Below are positions 45,657 to 56,550 of a stretch of DNA of 64,000 nt, piece by piece. This DNA is from Panax quinquefolius (lineage: Eukaryota > Streptophyta > Magnoliopsida > Apiales > Araliaceae), in assembly GCA_020205615.1 (NCBI GenBank), contig CM035167.1, positions 31,788,902 through 31,852,901 of the forward strand. Direction: 5' to 3'. The notes beneath the pieces were generated by a model. That model did not search any database. It saw only the letters and a list, made by a program, of their open reading frames with translations, and was not told the origin of the DNA. Position 1 is the first letter of the stretch. Every line of letters begins with the position of its first letter. The translations under genes and the position numbers were made by a program.

Positions 45657-48465
45657 TAATTTGTTTCTTCTTCTTGCTCTTGCTCCCCCTCAGATGATGA
45701 CCTTCTGTCTCTGCTTGGCTCCCCTTCATCATCTTTCTGATCTGGCTCCCCCTCAAAGTCTGCGATCTTGTTATCATCATCTTCTAGCTCCCCCTCAGAT
45801 GAGGATACTCTTTCAGCAGCTACTGTCTTCTTCTTTGACTTCTTCTCTCTTTTCCCTCTGCTTTTCTTCGAGTGCCTCTTGCTCCTCTTCTTTATATGCC
45901 TCTTTTTCTCCCTCTTTTTGTCATCAATCATTTGAGAGAGCTGCTCCATGTTGGAATTAAGCTGCTCCATCAGGTAGGAGGTGTTGGCAACTTCAAACTT
46001 GAGTTCCTGTTGGCCTAGCTCAAGTTGCACAGAGAAGGACTGCTTTAAGTCGTCAATCTTGTCAGAGAGGGCTTCGATCTGCTTTGCATTTGCCTTTTGA
46101 ATTTGTAAGACTTTAGCCTTTTGATCTTCGATGGCCTTCTAATAGATGTTATCTCTTTCTTGGAGTTTGAGAGATACATCAGCCAAGATAGCTTGAAGCT
46201 TGTGCTGGAAAGAATCATCTCTCTGCATGCATACATGATTGATTCTTGGTGAGCATAGATATCTTCTTCCTTAGATCATCAGAGCTCTTCAGTAGTTCCT
46301 GCTCCAAAGTAGTTTGATCCTTTTGTTTAGTAGCTTCAAGTTGAACAATAGATTGGACTCTACGATTGTCATTTTTGGACAGATTTTCAAATGTTTTGAT
46401 AATCTGAACAATCGTGGAATACCAATTGCTTGTGGAGGATGATGGAGTGTCTGATAGCAGTGCTTGATCATAAGGAGGCTTTTGGTTTTGGACTTGAACA
46501 TCATTAGCAGTAGAGTGAACAAACTCTACAATCAGCTCATTGGTCATGACTTTTCTTCCTTCAGAATCCACTCTACGATCATAGGGGATATATAGAGATT
46601 TTCAGCTTGTCGATAGACCTTGAAGTGAGGCTGGTTTGTTATCATCTTTGTGGCATAACTTTTCACCCTTGGGAAGTTTTGGGCTACCAGTTCCATGCTT
46701 GGAAATATCTTGTAACACCAGCTGAGGTAGCTTTCATCTCCTTCAGTAAAGGTCTTTAGCCATGGCATCCACTGGAAGAACCATCTCTCTGGTGAAGCAT
46801 CTGTTAGATCATTTGACACTTCATCTACGATACTTCTGCTAAATCTTGCAGGAGAGGGAACTGGACAATCTTCTTGTTAAATGCGCTTCACGAGGTGCAG
46901 AACCAGAATCTTCTTCGATCTCTTCTCTCTCGGAGCCTGAACTTTGTTAATTATTTTCATTGAGGAATTCCTCTAGTCGCATTTCATTCTCGAGAACCTT
47001 CTTGACCAGATCTTCTTGATTCATCTTCTTCATTCTTTGGTTTCTTCTTGACATTTTCTCCCGGATCTGAGACTCATCATCACTTAATTCAATGATGGCA
47101 TTTGATTGACCACTGCTTCTTTTGAAGGCAAACTTGGCTTGCAGTCTGTAGCTTTTCCTTCTTCTTGGAGGTTCAGGTATGGGAGAGTCAGACTCTTCTT
47201 CTTTTTCAGACTCAGATTTCTCTGATTCAGCAGACAGACTTCTTTGAGGTTTAGCACTGGCATGAGCATATTCTTCTTTCTTGGACTCATCACTTTCTGA
47301 GCCATCATGAGGGCTTTCTGGATTGGAGGGGACATTCTCTTCTTCTTCTTGAATAGCATTTTCTGACCCATTCTCTGAGCTTGTTGGGGCAGTAGCATCT
47401 AGGGATGCATTTTGGTCATCTTGATTTTCTCTTTCATCATCAGAGTTACTGCTCTGAGGATTAGCCATAGGGCTTGAGCATTCTTCTTTGTCAGCAATTG
47501 CTGCACTTTCTTCCATCCCATCAGCTTCAATTTCATTGTTGGACGCTGACTGTGGGAACTGGACCTTGGCATCTGTTTCCTTTTCTTCTGCTGACTCTAC
47601 ATCCCTTTCTTCAGCAGATGTACTGATTTGGGAAGCTAAGGTTGGTTTGTCTTCCACCTTAGCTTTCTTCTTGGACCGCCCTTGAAGCAACTTCTTTGCT
47701 TCTTCTCTTTGTTTTTTATTGAGTTAGGACCTTTTCTTCTTTGTCCTTGTTAGGGAGGAGACTCACCTTGGTATGGCCTGGGCTTTCTTCACATCACCAG
47801 CTTTCTTCACTGCTTTTAATTTCTTCCTTGCTGGTGTGATTTCTGCTGCTTTAGAATCATCAAACTCAGAGGTCTCTGCCTCTACTATCTTTCTCTTCTT
47901 TGCATAGGTTCTACTGCTGCTCCCAGCTGTCAGCCTTTTGTTCTCCTTGGGGTTCTTCTTCCGGTTCTCAAATAATTGTGGAGACATCACTTTGTGCACA
48001 TTCAAGGCTTCCCCCTCATCATCCTTGATTTTCCCTCCTAGCTTCTTCTTCAGTATGATACTCAGCAGCCTTCCATGAAACACCTTGGTAAGGGGCTTTT
48101 CAGTGGATTTCTTCTTCTCAGCCTTCTCTACCCACTTGGAGATTTGATCTAACAAGATAGCTCCAAAGTCAATTTGTTTCTTCAGAACTATTACTGACAT
48201 TATTTTCAACTGTTGGTCAATCAATGTATCATGTGCAGTGTTTTTGCACAGTATGCATTTTCCAACAATTTTAGCAAGGAACTCATATTCTTCAGGAAAC
48301 TCCTTCTTCTTCATGTCTTTGAAACTAGGGTTTCTTTGGTACCCCATCAACTCCTTTGCTTGTTCAGTGTTGACATCTGCAAGGTTCTTCAGCCCTTGGT
48401 TAGGAAAACCTAGGCATTGATTGAGGTCAAAGGATTTCAGCTTCAGAGTCTGACCTTTAACCTTG
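45657..48465 (-). pseudogene. Main part of the SIRE-like element's ORF ('putative plant transposon protein' type)
   Basis: Minus-strand frames in order: KVKGQTLKLKSFDLNQCLGF and MGYQRNPSFKDM...VGKCILCKNTAHDTLIDQQ with LTKVFHGRLLSIILKKKLGG, resembling the domain annotated in plants as 'putative plant transposon protein'; a Lys-rich linker (KKRKIVEAE, ARKKLKAVKKAG) that could act as a nuclear signal; a long acidic Ser/Glu-rich segment (47690-46947); a WFFQWMPWLKTFTEGDESYL block; and a coiled-coil C-terminus (46571-45657) with a basic KKREKKRHIKKRSKRHSKK run and an acidic tail. Two in-frame stops (about 47763 and 47725) and frameshifts near 46900 and 46550 break it. The first codons lie at 56349-56550 beyond the CACTA insertion. 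Role unknown; it takes the place of gag. Confidence 0.7.
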
Positions 48466-48781
48466 CACTACAACAAAAAGGCTTAACATCGATCAGATAT
48501 CGTCGGACCGCGAATGGTCGCAGATGGAGTCATGGATAAGCGATCGCCGCAGTAATCTGGTCGCCGGATGGATGGACACGGTGACCGATAATCTTGACCG
48601 CTTTATTAGCGACCACACACTCGTGACCGTGTTTCGTCGCTATTCTAACTTATCTTTGAGTCGGTTGTCGGATGTGATGTAGCTGCGTGTCGTGACCGGT
48701 AATAGCGACCGATGCGGTCGCTAGATTCCAACAAGGTAATGCTGATCGCCGATCTGAGTTAGCAACCGTGTCTTGTCTGAT
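48466..48781 (+). repeat. CACTA left end: TIR and subterminal repeats
   Basis: After the inverted end come about eight GCGACC / GGTCGC hexamers in both orientations, including the near-palindrome AGCGACCGATGCGGTCGCT at 48704-48722. In En/Spm elements such clusters are the TNPA binding sites; binding here is inferred. Confidence 0.85.
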
Positions 48782-49229
48782 GTTGATGTTTTTTTTAAAA
48801 AAAAAAATTTCCTGTTTTCTTGATTTCAGAAAAATAACCTGTTGTACCTGCTTTCAATCCCAACACAGAAGTATATACAAGCATCTATATTAACATCCAT
48901 TCATCCATGAATAAACATTCATCCAACACAATACAATTGTAAATATTCATCCAAAGACAATACAATCAATATAAATAAACATCCATATAAACCAATACAA
49001 TTGTCCAAAGAATGAATCTAAAAAGTACTGAGGCTTTAAAATCTAAAAAAACCAGTCTAGGCGCTCTTCATGGATAATCCAAATTATGATCCTGTAATTA
49101 ACAAAGTAATAAAACATATATGTTACATGTGTTGATACTGCTACGACGTACTTAGGGAAAGCTAAACAATAGACAATATATATACCTGGTCGTCATTCTG
49201 CTTTCTTTGTGATCTTTTGCTTTAACTTC

Positions 49230-50680
49230 TTTAACCTTAATCGCCCTTTGCCTCCGCTTGACTCATCATGACTCAGAGACTGCAGATGCCCGCCCAGTAT
49301 ACGAAGAAGATCACGATCCTGATAGATCGCTCTCACACGATCGTGAGGAGTATGATAAATTTGGATTACGATGATTGTATATCTTTGGTGGCGAGAGTTA
49401 CTGTGCCCTTGATGATGGTCGGCGCCAGTTTTTGTCCTTGGCCTTTAACATAATTTTTCTTCACGATGGACGCCCTCTCCCATAATTCTTGATCAATCGA
49501 CGGACGCGGGGTGCCTTTAGGATAGCGCTCGTTCATTAAGCCCTTATAAGTGTCCTGTCAGAAGATGAACAATTAAATAGTTAAAAATAAATAAATAAAA
49601 AATACTCAAAAAATTCGTCATAATTTATACACAACATATTAGGATAAAGTGAACTTATTACCGCTATCTGAACAGCCTCAGGCAGACCATCGCGGGTGGC
49701 CACATACACATCCAACCAATTGATAGGTTGACCTTGAGGTGAGACTTCTGGTTCATTTTCTCATATTATTATGTAAACATATGATATTTTAGTTTACAAA
49801 AGATGGTGTAAACATAAAACAAATAATTAAGCCGATAAGCATGATATATACACACGTACCTAGCGGTAATATCTTTGCGGTTGTGATATCTTGCCGCCCT
49901 TGTACGTGCCTTTTGCCTTTTCGCCTTCAGATACACCTGAGGATCTGTTCGAGGTGGAAGTCTTGCATCTCTTGACCCAGGACTCATCTCTCCACTGGTC
50001 ACACATCTGCACCCATATGGGATATGCTCACCACCAGGGACTATGCTCATGCATATACTGCTCACCTTGTCCCGGATGGTCAATCTTAGCATTCTTCTGG
50101 GCGCACTTTTGATTATAATAGTTGAGGATGAATAATAGCGATGCATAATGCCGTCGTCGTCCCATCTATACCGCTCTACGCAAATAAAACAACAATAATA
50201 ATATTAAAAAGCTGTTATATTATATTATCATAATCAACATTACTAAACAATATTATTTGATTAACTATGTATTATCTATCGAGTGATAAAAATATATACG
50301 AAATTCATTAAATTGCATCCTTATAGGGCGAGAGGTGTGCTTTCGCCCATGTAATCTTGGCGTGAGGCGATTACGAAACATAATTGTGAAATGCACTTCA
50401 CAATTTTACTATCTTGAAAATCACTACAATATCTGATAATTTCTGATCATATATATTTATAACAATTGAAATATTAAACCCTTATATATACACGATGTTT
50501 AACTTACGTGCTTTACGGAGGAGGGCGAATCGTATAAGAATGCGATCATCCGGATTAGCGGGCCTTGACACATGATTAGGTCCTGACCCAACCCGGCGCT
50601 TTTCGTCTTTGTGAGTTAGGAAGACATCTATAAATAAAAAATTTAGGATGTTAGTATGAGTTATAAATGAAAGATACATA
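49230..50680 (-). pseudogene. TNPA-like / Transposase_24 gene of CACTA, several exons
   Basis: Minus-strand blocks in order: DVFLTHKDEKRRVGSG and RILIRFALLRKAR near a gtaag donor (50630-50510); ITWAKAHLSPYKDAI (about 50370-50310); RYRWDDDGIMHRYY, NQKCAQKNAKIDHPG, MCDQWRDESWVKRCKTSTSN and YKGGKISQPQRYYR (50170-49865; the W-x-x-MC-x-x-W and K..S..NR..GG patterns of Transposase_24, PF03004); QPINWLDVYVATRDGLPEA (about 49722-49660); LMNERYPKGTPRPSIDQELW to TLATKDIQSS (49558-49370). These look like exons separated by introns. Some stops or shifts are seen (one between WW and AYPIW), so it is probably damaged. In En/Spm this protein binds the subterminal repeats. Confidence 0.7.
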
Positions 50681-50899
50681 AACGCGTCAAGGATATAGAA
50701 AACATGTACATATGTAATTGTATATTAAAACTAAACATACATTTTATATAAAAGGACAATAATGACAATTAATTTTATAAAATAGTTAACTACGACAAAA
50801 CTAAACATACATTTATATTCATTGTAATACAATTAAAACATGTTAAGGATATAAAGAACATTCCTATATGTAATTCATTGTAATACGATTAAAACTAAA

Positions 50900-51691
50900 C
50901 ATACATTTTAATGAAAATCGTTGTCAGAATCATTTTGTACAAGTGTCGGAGATTCATAACTATCTTCTTCTTGATTACGTATCGGTGTCGATCGATAACT
51001 CTTCCTCGATTATCCTTTGTCATACGGCACAATAAGCATCTCGGGATCCAATTCATCGGGTTCATCTCCACCTCTAGCTGGATTACATCATTGTTGTCCT
51101 CTATATTTATTATAGGAGGTCTATGAAGCATCTCCTCTTGGTAGAAATCAAAATCATTACTTGGACACATTGCAGCTTGAGGAGTATGAATTACTAACTT
51201 GCCCAATCAGAAGGCGGTCTATCTCTTTTCCTAACAGGACTAGGAGTGTAGTATACTTGTACTGTTTGAGTTGGTAAAACAAACGGTTCGTTGGAGTAAG
51301 CCGAACTATGTAAGTCAATATCGACGATTCTATGTCTATCAACACGTATCCCTTTTTCTGAATCAAACCAATGACACTTGAATAAGTTAATGTGACCCCC
51401 GTATATGCCCTTGTACGACAACTCTACGATTTCCTCCAACTCCCCATAAAAGGCACGACCAAGCTCATTGTAACAATCTCCTTGGACACACACTCCATAG
51501 TTCGTTGTTCTTTTACCGCGCCCATATTCCTTTGTATGAAATTCACAACCATTTATTTTGTAACCATTGCAACTAACTTGGTCCCTGTCTGGTCCCATAG
51601 CTAGGACTTGTACATTCATCGAAATCGTTGATCCCTCAGTCAAAGCCTACAAAAACTCCATCTTATTAAATGAAGTCATAGTTATTTTGGA

Positions 51692-51731
<40 letters not shown>

Positions 51732-54372
51732 TGCTTAAGAAATTGAACTTACTTTGTCCTTTAGCCAAAGTGCAAATTTTTTATCACGATTGATTTGAAT
51801 ATCTTTATCAGTTATGCCGGGATACTTCACTTTTAACTCGTCATCGTACAATCTATACCATGTTATAAACATTAAAATATTGGAATAAATTTTTAACTTA
51901 CAGGATAAATTATCTTGTTTACATGTGTACCTAACAAATTCGTCAATCTCCTCGCAATTGAGAAGAATGTAAGTATGTGCAGCATGTAATTCTTGCTCAG
52001 AGAGAAATATACGCTTCCCTTTTCCATAAGCGTGACCCGATAGACCAAATACAGAGACCCGACCATTAAGTTCAACATTTCCCCCATCATCATGTCTCGA
52101 TACTCGATTGGCCTTTGTCAAGACTTCGTCCGGAAAATAATCTGAGACAAACGTAGATATCTCATCGAAACTGTATGCCTCACATATCGACCCCTCGACA
52201 TAAGCTCTATTCTTCACCTTTCTCTTAAGGTTTCCCATCACCCTCTCGAAAGGGTACATCCATCTATATTGAACTGGACCCCCAACACAAGCTTCATAGG
52301 GAAGATGGATTTGCAAATGCTCCATTGAGTCTAAAAAACCAGGTGGGAATATTTTTTCTAGTTTACACGTTATCTCTATGATGTTCTTCTCAAGTACAGA
52401 CATGTCCTTCTCATTTAATGATTTTGAACACAAGTCTTTGAAGAAACGACTAAGATCCGTCAAAGCATCCCATATTGGTTTATCAAGCTAATCCCAAAAT
52501 GCTATAGGCATGAGTCTCTCCATGAACACATGACAGTCATGACTCTTCATCCCTTGCAATTTCCCACCCGTAACACACCTTGCAATGTTTGACGCATATC
52601 CATCTGGTAGTTTCAGAGACTTAACCCATGTGCACACATCTTCAACTTGCTTTTTGGACAATGTGTACCTTGCATGCGGTTTGATAATCTTACCATTGGG
52701 AGATTTATAAAGTTCTAATCCAGGACGCTTACAAATATTTTTCATGTCCAAACGTGCTTTATCGTTATCTTTTGTCTTCCCCGTAACATTCATCACAGTG
52801 TTAAACACATTGTCAAACACATTCTTCTCAATATGCATCACATCTAAATTATGATGAATCAAATTTGTAGACCAATAAGGCAGTTCCCAAAAGATGCTTC
52901 TCCGAACCCAGTTATGAGATTAGCGAACCCATTGATTATGTTTGTGGCATAAATCTTACCAAATGGGATAACCGCAATCTCATCACATGATCTCGCATCT
53001 AAGTTCCGACAATCATGATGCGGGCATATCATTATCTACTTTCCCTTTCACGAAGTGTTCTCTATTTCTTGAAGCGGGTGATCTCTAGGTAAGAATCGCG
53101 ATGTGAGTCAAACCCAAGAAGGCTTTCGACCTTTTGATAGATTAAGCGACTTTGTATGCTCCATACAATACAGATAAGCCAACTTCCGTGTACTCCATCC
53201 ACTAACATACCATAAGTCGGGAAGTCACTTATAGTCCACATCCACATGGCCCGCCCTAAGGTTGAAATTTGTTTTCGTTGCAACATCCCAAGTCGTACTC
53301 AATCCTCCCACAATACCTTCAACTCATCTATAAGAGGTCTCAAGTAAACATCTAAGTTCTTTCCGGGACTCTTAGGACCGGGAACCACGAGTGAAAGAAA
53401 CAAGTATATTTGTTTCTTACACATCGAGGAAGCAAGTTATGCGGAGTAACAATCACGAGCCTGACATAGAGTGCGGAGCAATTTGAGTGGCCAAAGCGGT
53501 TGAAACCATCGGTGGACAATCCAAGCCTCACATTTCTAGGTTCCAATGCAAACCCAGGATGTGTTAACTTGAAATCTTTCCAAGCCTGCCCATCTGCGGG
53601 ATGATTTAGTTTTCTATCTTTAGCGGGAGATTTCGCATGCCAACTCATATGTTCAGCTGTTCTTAAAGACATGTACAATCTTTTTAGCCGATGTTTTATT
53701 GGAAAATACCTTAGAATCTTAAACGGTATACTTGATTTTTTTGTAGTCACACCCTCTTTATTAGGCCTAAACCGATCATGACTGCAAAACGTGCACCTTG
53801 TCATCTGTTCATTTTCCTTATAAAACAACATGCAATCGTTGGGACATGCATCGATCTTTTGGTATCCAAGACCCTACTTCTTCATCATTTTCTTACAAAA
53901 GTAATAGTTACCAAGTAATTTCTCACCATCAGGCAACATACTCTTAATGGCCTTCAAGAGCGACTCAAAACACTCATGGCTCATGTTGTGGTCAGCCTTG
54001 ATGTTAAGTAATGTCGCCACTGCAGACAATGTAGTGTGTTTGGTGCAACCATGCCACAATGGCTCGCAACCCTCGTCTAACAACTTAAAGAAGTCTTTGG
54101 CATCAGAATTCATAGGTTGCTCTCTGCCTTGTTCCCAATCAAAATTTGGCCCTGCAATATCATGAACCATTTCATTCATACGATGAGTACTCTTTGCCCG
54201 AATGTGTACTATACGTGATGCCACCATCTCTTCTCTGCCCATGTGCCCACCAACATTCTTCATAATTTTTCATGAACCCGGAAACAAGTAAATGATAGTT
54301 TATCATGTCTCTGTCCATATAATTTATATTCTTACACTTCAAACATGGACATCGATGTCTGCGATTGACCAT
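50900..54372 (-). pseudogene. TNP2-like CACTA transposase, broken
   Basis: Minus-strand order: Transpos_assoc domain (54372-54240; CPCLKCKN, INYHLLVSGFMKNYEECWWAHG); a linker with LWHGCTKHTTLSAVATLLNIKA; the transposase core, Transposase_21 type (53890-52490; GLGYQKIDACPNDCMLFYKE, FCSHDRFRP, MSWHAKSP, HPADGQAWKDF, NLDVMHIEKNVFDNVFNT, MKSHDCHVFMERLMPIAF); DUF4218-like (52463-51940; FLDSMEHLQIHLPYEACVGG, YRWMYPFERVMGNLKRKVKN); an intron near 51937-51860 with gt/ag ends; DUF4216-like (51643-51194; YGVCVQGDC, GGHINLFKCHWFDSEKG); and an acidic tail. A stop between KKMMKK and GLGYQK (about 53874), frameshifts at 53350-52870 and a stop near 52488 make it a pseudogene. Confidence 0.88.
51694..51729 (+). 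repeat. (TA)n microsatellite inside the CACTA element
   Basis: Uninterrupted TA run within an intron-like gap between two TNP2 coding blocks. Confidence 0.9.
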
Positions 54373-56050
54373 TCATACATTAGGGTGACTATCGCATACT
54401 CAAAAAACACTTGGCAACCAAATTTCTAAATTAAATTTGTAGCACTATCTCAGGCACTTGACTTTCGTCGTGCCATCCAACTACGGTCTGAATAGAGGTC
54501 CATGATTCCACGGTACCTATATTGACATTAATTATTGTATTCCCTTGTTAGAGATTTACAATTCATCTCAATCCCATTTATGATGCTTATAAATACATAT
54601 AGATGTATATGTACATATATAACATGAGTGTGCATCATATATGATTATTCAGAAATTGAACAAGGATACATGCCAAAACAACCTAAAGACAATAGATTCC
54701 TAGGGGTAGAATATGAATCATTGCATCATGCATGGTCTGCAAATGCATTGGGACAAGTCTAAATTACCCTACCAATGAAAAATTTTTGACAGTCTCCCTT
54801 ATAATATGGACTATCCACGTGCACGAGGGCATGCATACTTGACTATTTGTAGGCATATAAGAGCAACAAGAATGTATAAGAATCTCTTGAACCTTCTTCT
54901 TGATTGTCTACTGGATAAACTTAATTCCTAGTTATGTTTTATGGCATATTAGTGTTCAAGTTATTGGATTGGTATAAGTATGATCATATATTGCAACCAA
55001 GGTTTAATCATAAATTGATTGTAGTTTCTTTTGGTTATAATCCATTCACCTGAGTATGAGTGAATTTATATTTTTAATTTAGTATGAGTATGGCTTATTA
55101 TGTTTTTTTCTTTTTGTGAAACCCACACTATGGTGAGAAGTAGATGCACATAATTGCATAGTGGTTTTGTTGATCTTGCTTTTGTAGAATACTTTGAGAT
55201 TCTTGTTGTTTGTAATAACATATTTGGAGTACAGTTTTTATTTTTTTAGCTATTTAATTTAAGGTAGTAACAACTTATTAGAGGATATCTCTCATTATTA
55301 GTCTAATTTCCCACTAATTCTTGCATTCAATATGATAAATCCATATCCATCCCATTACTAACTTATAACCATTGTTTATACATGGAGTATATTGTGTTAA
55401 CGGATATTTTCTTCTCTGTTGTGGCAGGGGCAAAATCCTATGTTTCCTCGCATATTAGGACATGAAACCCGAGGGTATGAAATAAATGTTTCAATTTATA
55501 TAAAGAAAATTATGAAAACCTAGCTAAGTAGTAATGTTATATTAAAAAAAAATTCAGTATATTCCCAATTTCAACACATATTCAGTATATTCCCAATTTC
55601 AACACATATTCAGTATATTAAACACATATTAACCCTAAAAATAATTTAACCTAAAAAATTCAGTAATCTCATAAAATTCTTTACAACAATTTCAGTATTT
55701 TCCCAATTTCAATAAGAAGCTATAAATTTCAGTAATCCCAAATCCATTTTCATTCATTCAAATCTCAGCTCTAAATTAACTCTTAAAACATAAATTCCTA
55801 GAATAATAAATAACGAAAACACACGAACGAACATACTGATTTGGAGAAGAACGAACAAACATAACAAACAACAAAAAACAAACAACCAAAAGAATAAGAA
55901 GAATTTCTTACCTCTAAAATTAGTCTGATTTGGAGAAGATTGAACACACGAACGAACCAACAAATCGAGCGAACGCCTTCTCCCCCTTCTCCCTCTTCTG
56001 TCGCCTTCTTTTTTTTTCTTTTTACTAAATCGAGCGAATGCCTGAGTCTA
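54373..56050 (-). other. CACTA 5' region, noncoding
   Basis: AT-rich, no supported gene. The short minus-strand frames at 55754-56076 are Phe/Cys/Val-rich low-complexity translations without domain. Contains direct repeats of TTCAGTATATTCCCAATTTC near 55554-55610 and again as a variant at 55690. Confidence 0.6.
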
Positions 56051-56348
56051 AATCTGTTTAAGAGAATCGTGACCATATTATCGTGACCGTCTCACGTCAT
56101 TTGAATTTTAATGACGATGATGGGCGTATTTGCGACCGCTAGCGGTCGCTGATAAATATTAGTCGCAAAAAAAATCGCGCCAGGGTTTGGCACCAAATTT
56201 TTGGGGGGAAAATTCATATCAGCGACCGCATGCGGTCGCTGATATTAACTAGCGACTAGAATTCATAACGGTCGCTATTACTACTATTCGCGACCGGATA
56301 AGCGGTCGCTGATATTATTGGTCGCAGATAGACCTTTTTCTTGTAGTG
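56051..56348 (-). repeat. CACTA right end: subterminal palindromes and TIR
   Basis: Perfect palindromes GCGACCGCTAGCGGTCGC (56132-56149) and AGCGACCGCATGCGGTCGCT (56221-56240), a third split one near 56289-56310, and further GGTCGC sites, ending in CTTTTTCTTGTAGTG. Confidence 0.9.
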
Positions 56349-56550
56349 TTGGTAGACAGAGTTCCAGAGTTTATGGAGACGTTTGAGTAGAATTCTTTAA
56401 CTAGGTCAATGTACACACGAGTACTTGCCTCAAGGCATTCGAAAACCCGACTTTCTTCACGAGTTCAAGTATGTCCACAATTTCTTCTCGATTTCTCAAA
56501 CAATTTGGTTCCGAAATTTGAATGGGGTGATAACTTTGCCGATTCTCCAT
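56349..56550 (-). pseudogene. 5' end of the SIRE-like element's ORF
   Basis: ATG at 56550 on the minus strand (MENRQSYHPIQISEPN); after a frame change near 56440 it reads ECLEASTRVYIDLVKEFYSN and SGTLST, joining in frame to KVKGQTLKLK at 48462 once the CACTA element is removed. The LVKEFYSN...G.L..KVKG pattern fits the plant-transposon-protein domain. Confidence 0.7.

Larger units (their letters stand above)
48466..56348 (-). mobile_element. CACTA (En/Spm) transposon
   Basis: 7.9 kb with inverted ends CACTACAACAAAAAGG (48466) and its near-complement ending CTTGTAGTG (56348), and a 3-bp target duplication ttg at 48463-48465 and 56349-56351. It carries a TNP2-like transposase gene and a TNPA/Transposase_24-like gene, both on the minus strand, and subterminal GCGACCG repeats at both ends. 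Inserted in the SIRE-like ORF, whose reading frame is restored when it is removed (SGTLST then KVKGQTLKLK). Confidence 0.96.

Noticed and set aside
45661..45960. Plus-strand open frame of 99 codons
   Set aside because: Shadow of the minus-strand coiled-coil and Ser/Glu-rich coding region of the SIRE-like element.
49891..50112. Plus-strand open frame of 73 codons
   Set aside because: Opposite strand of the Transposase_24-like exon, which shows family motifs on the minus strand.
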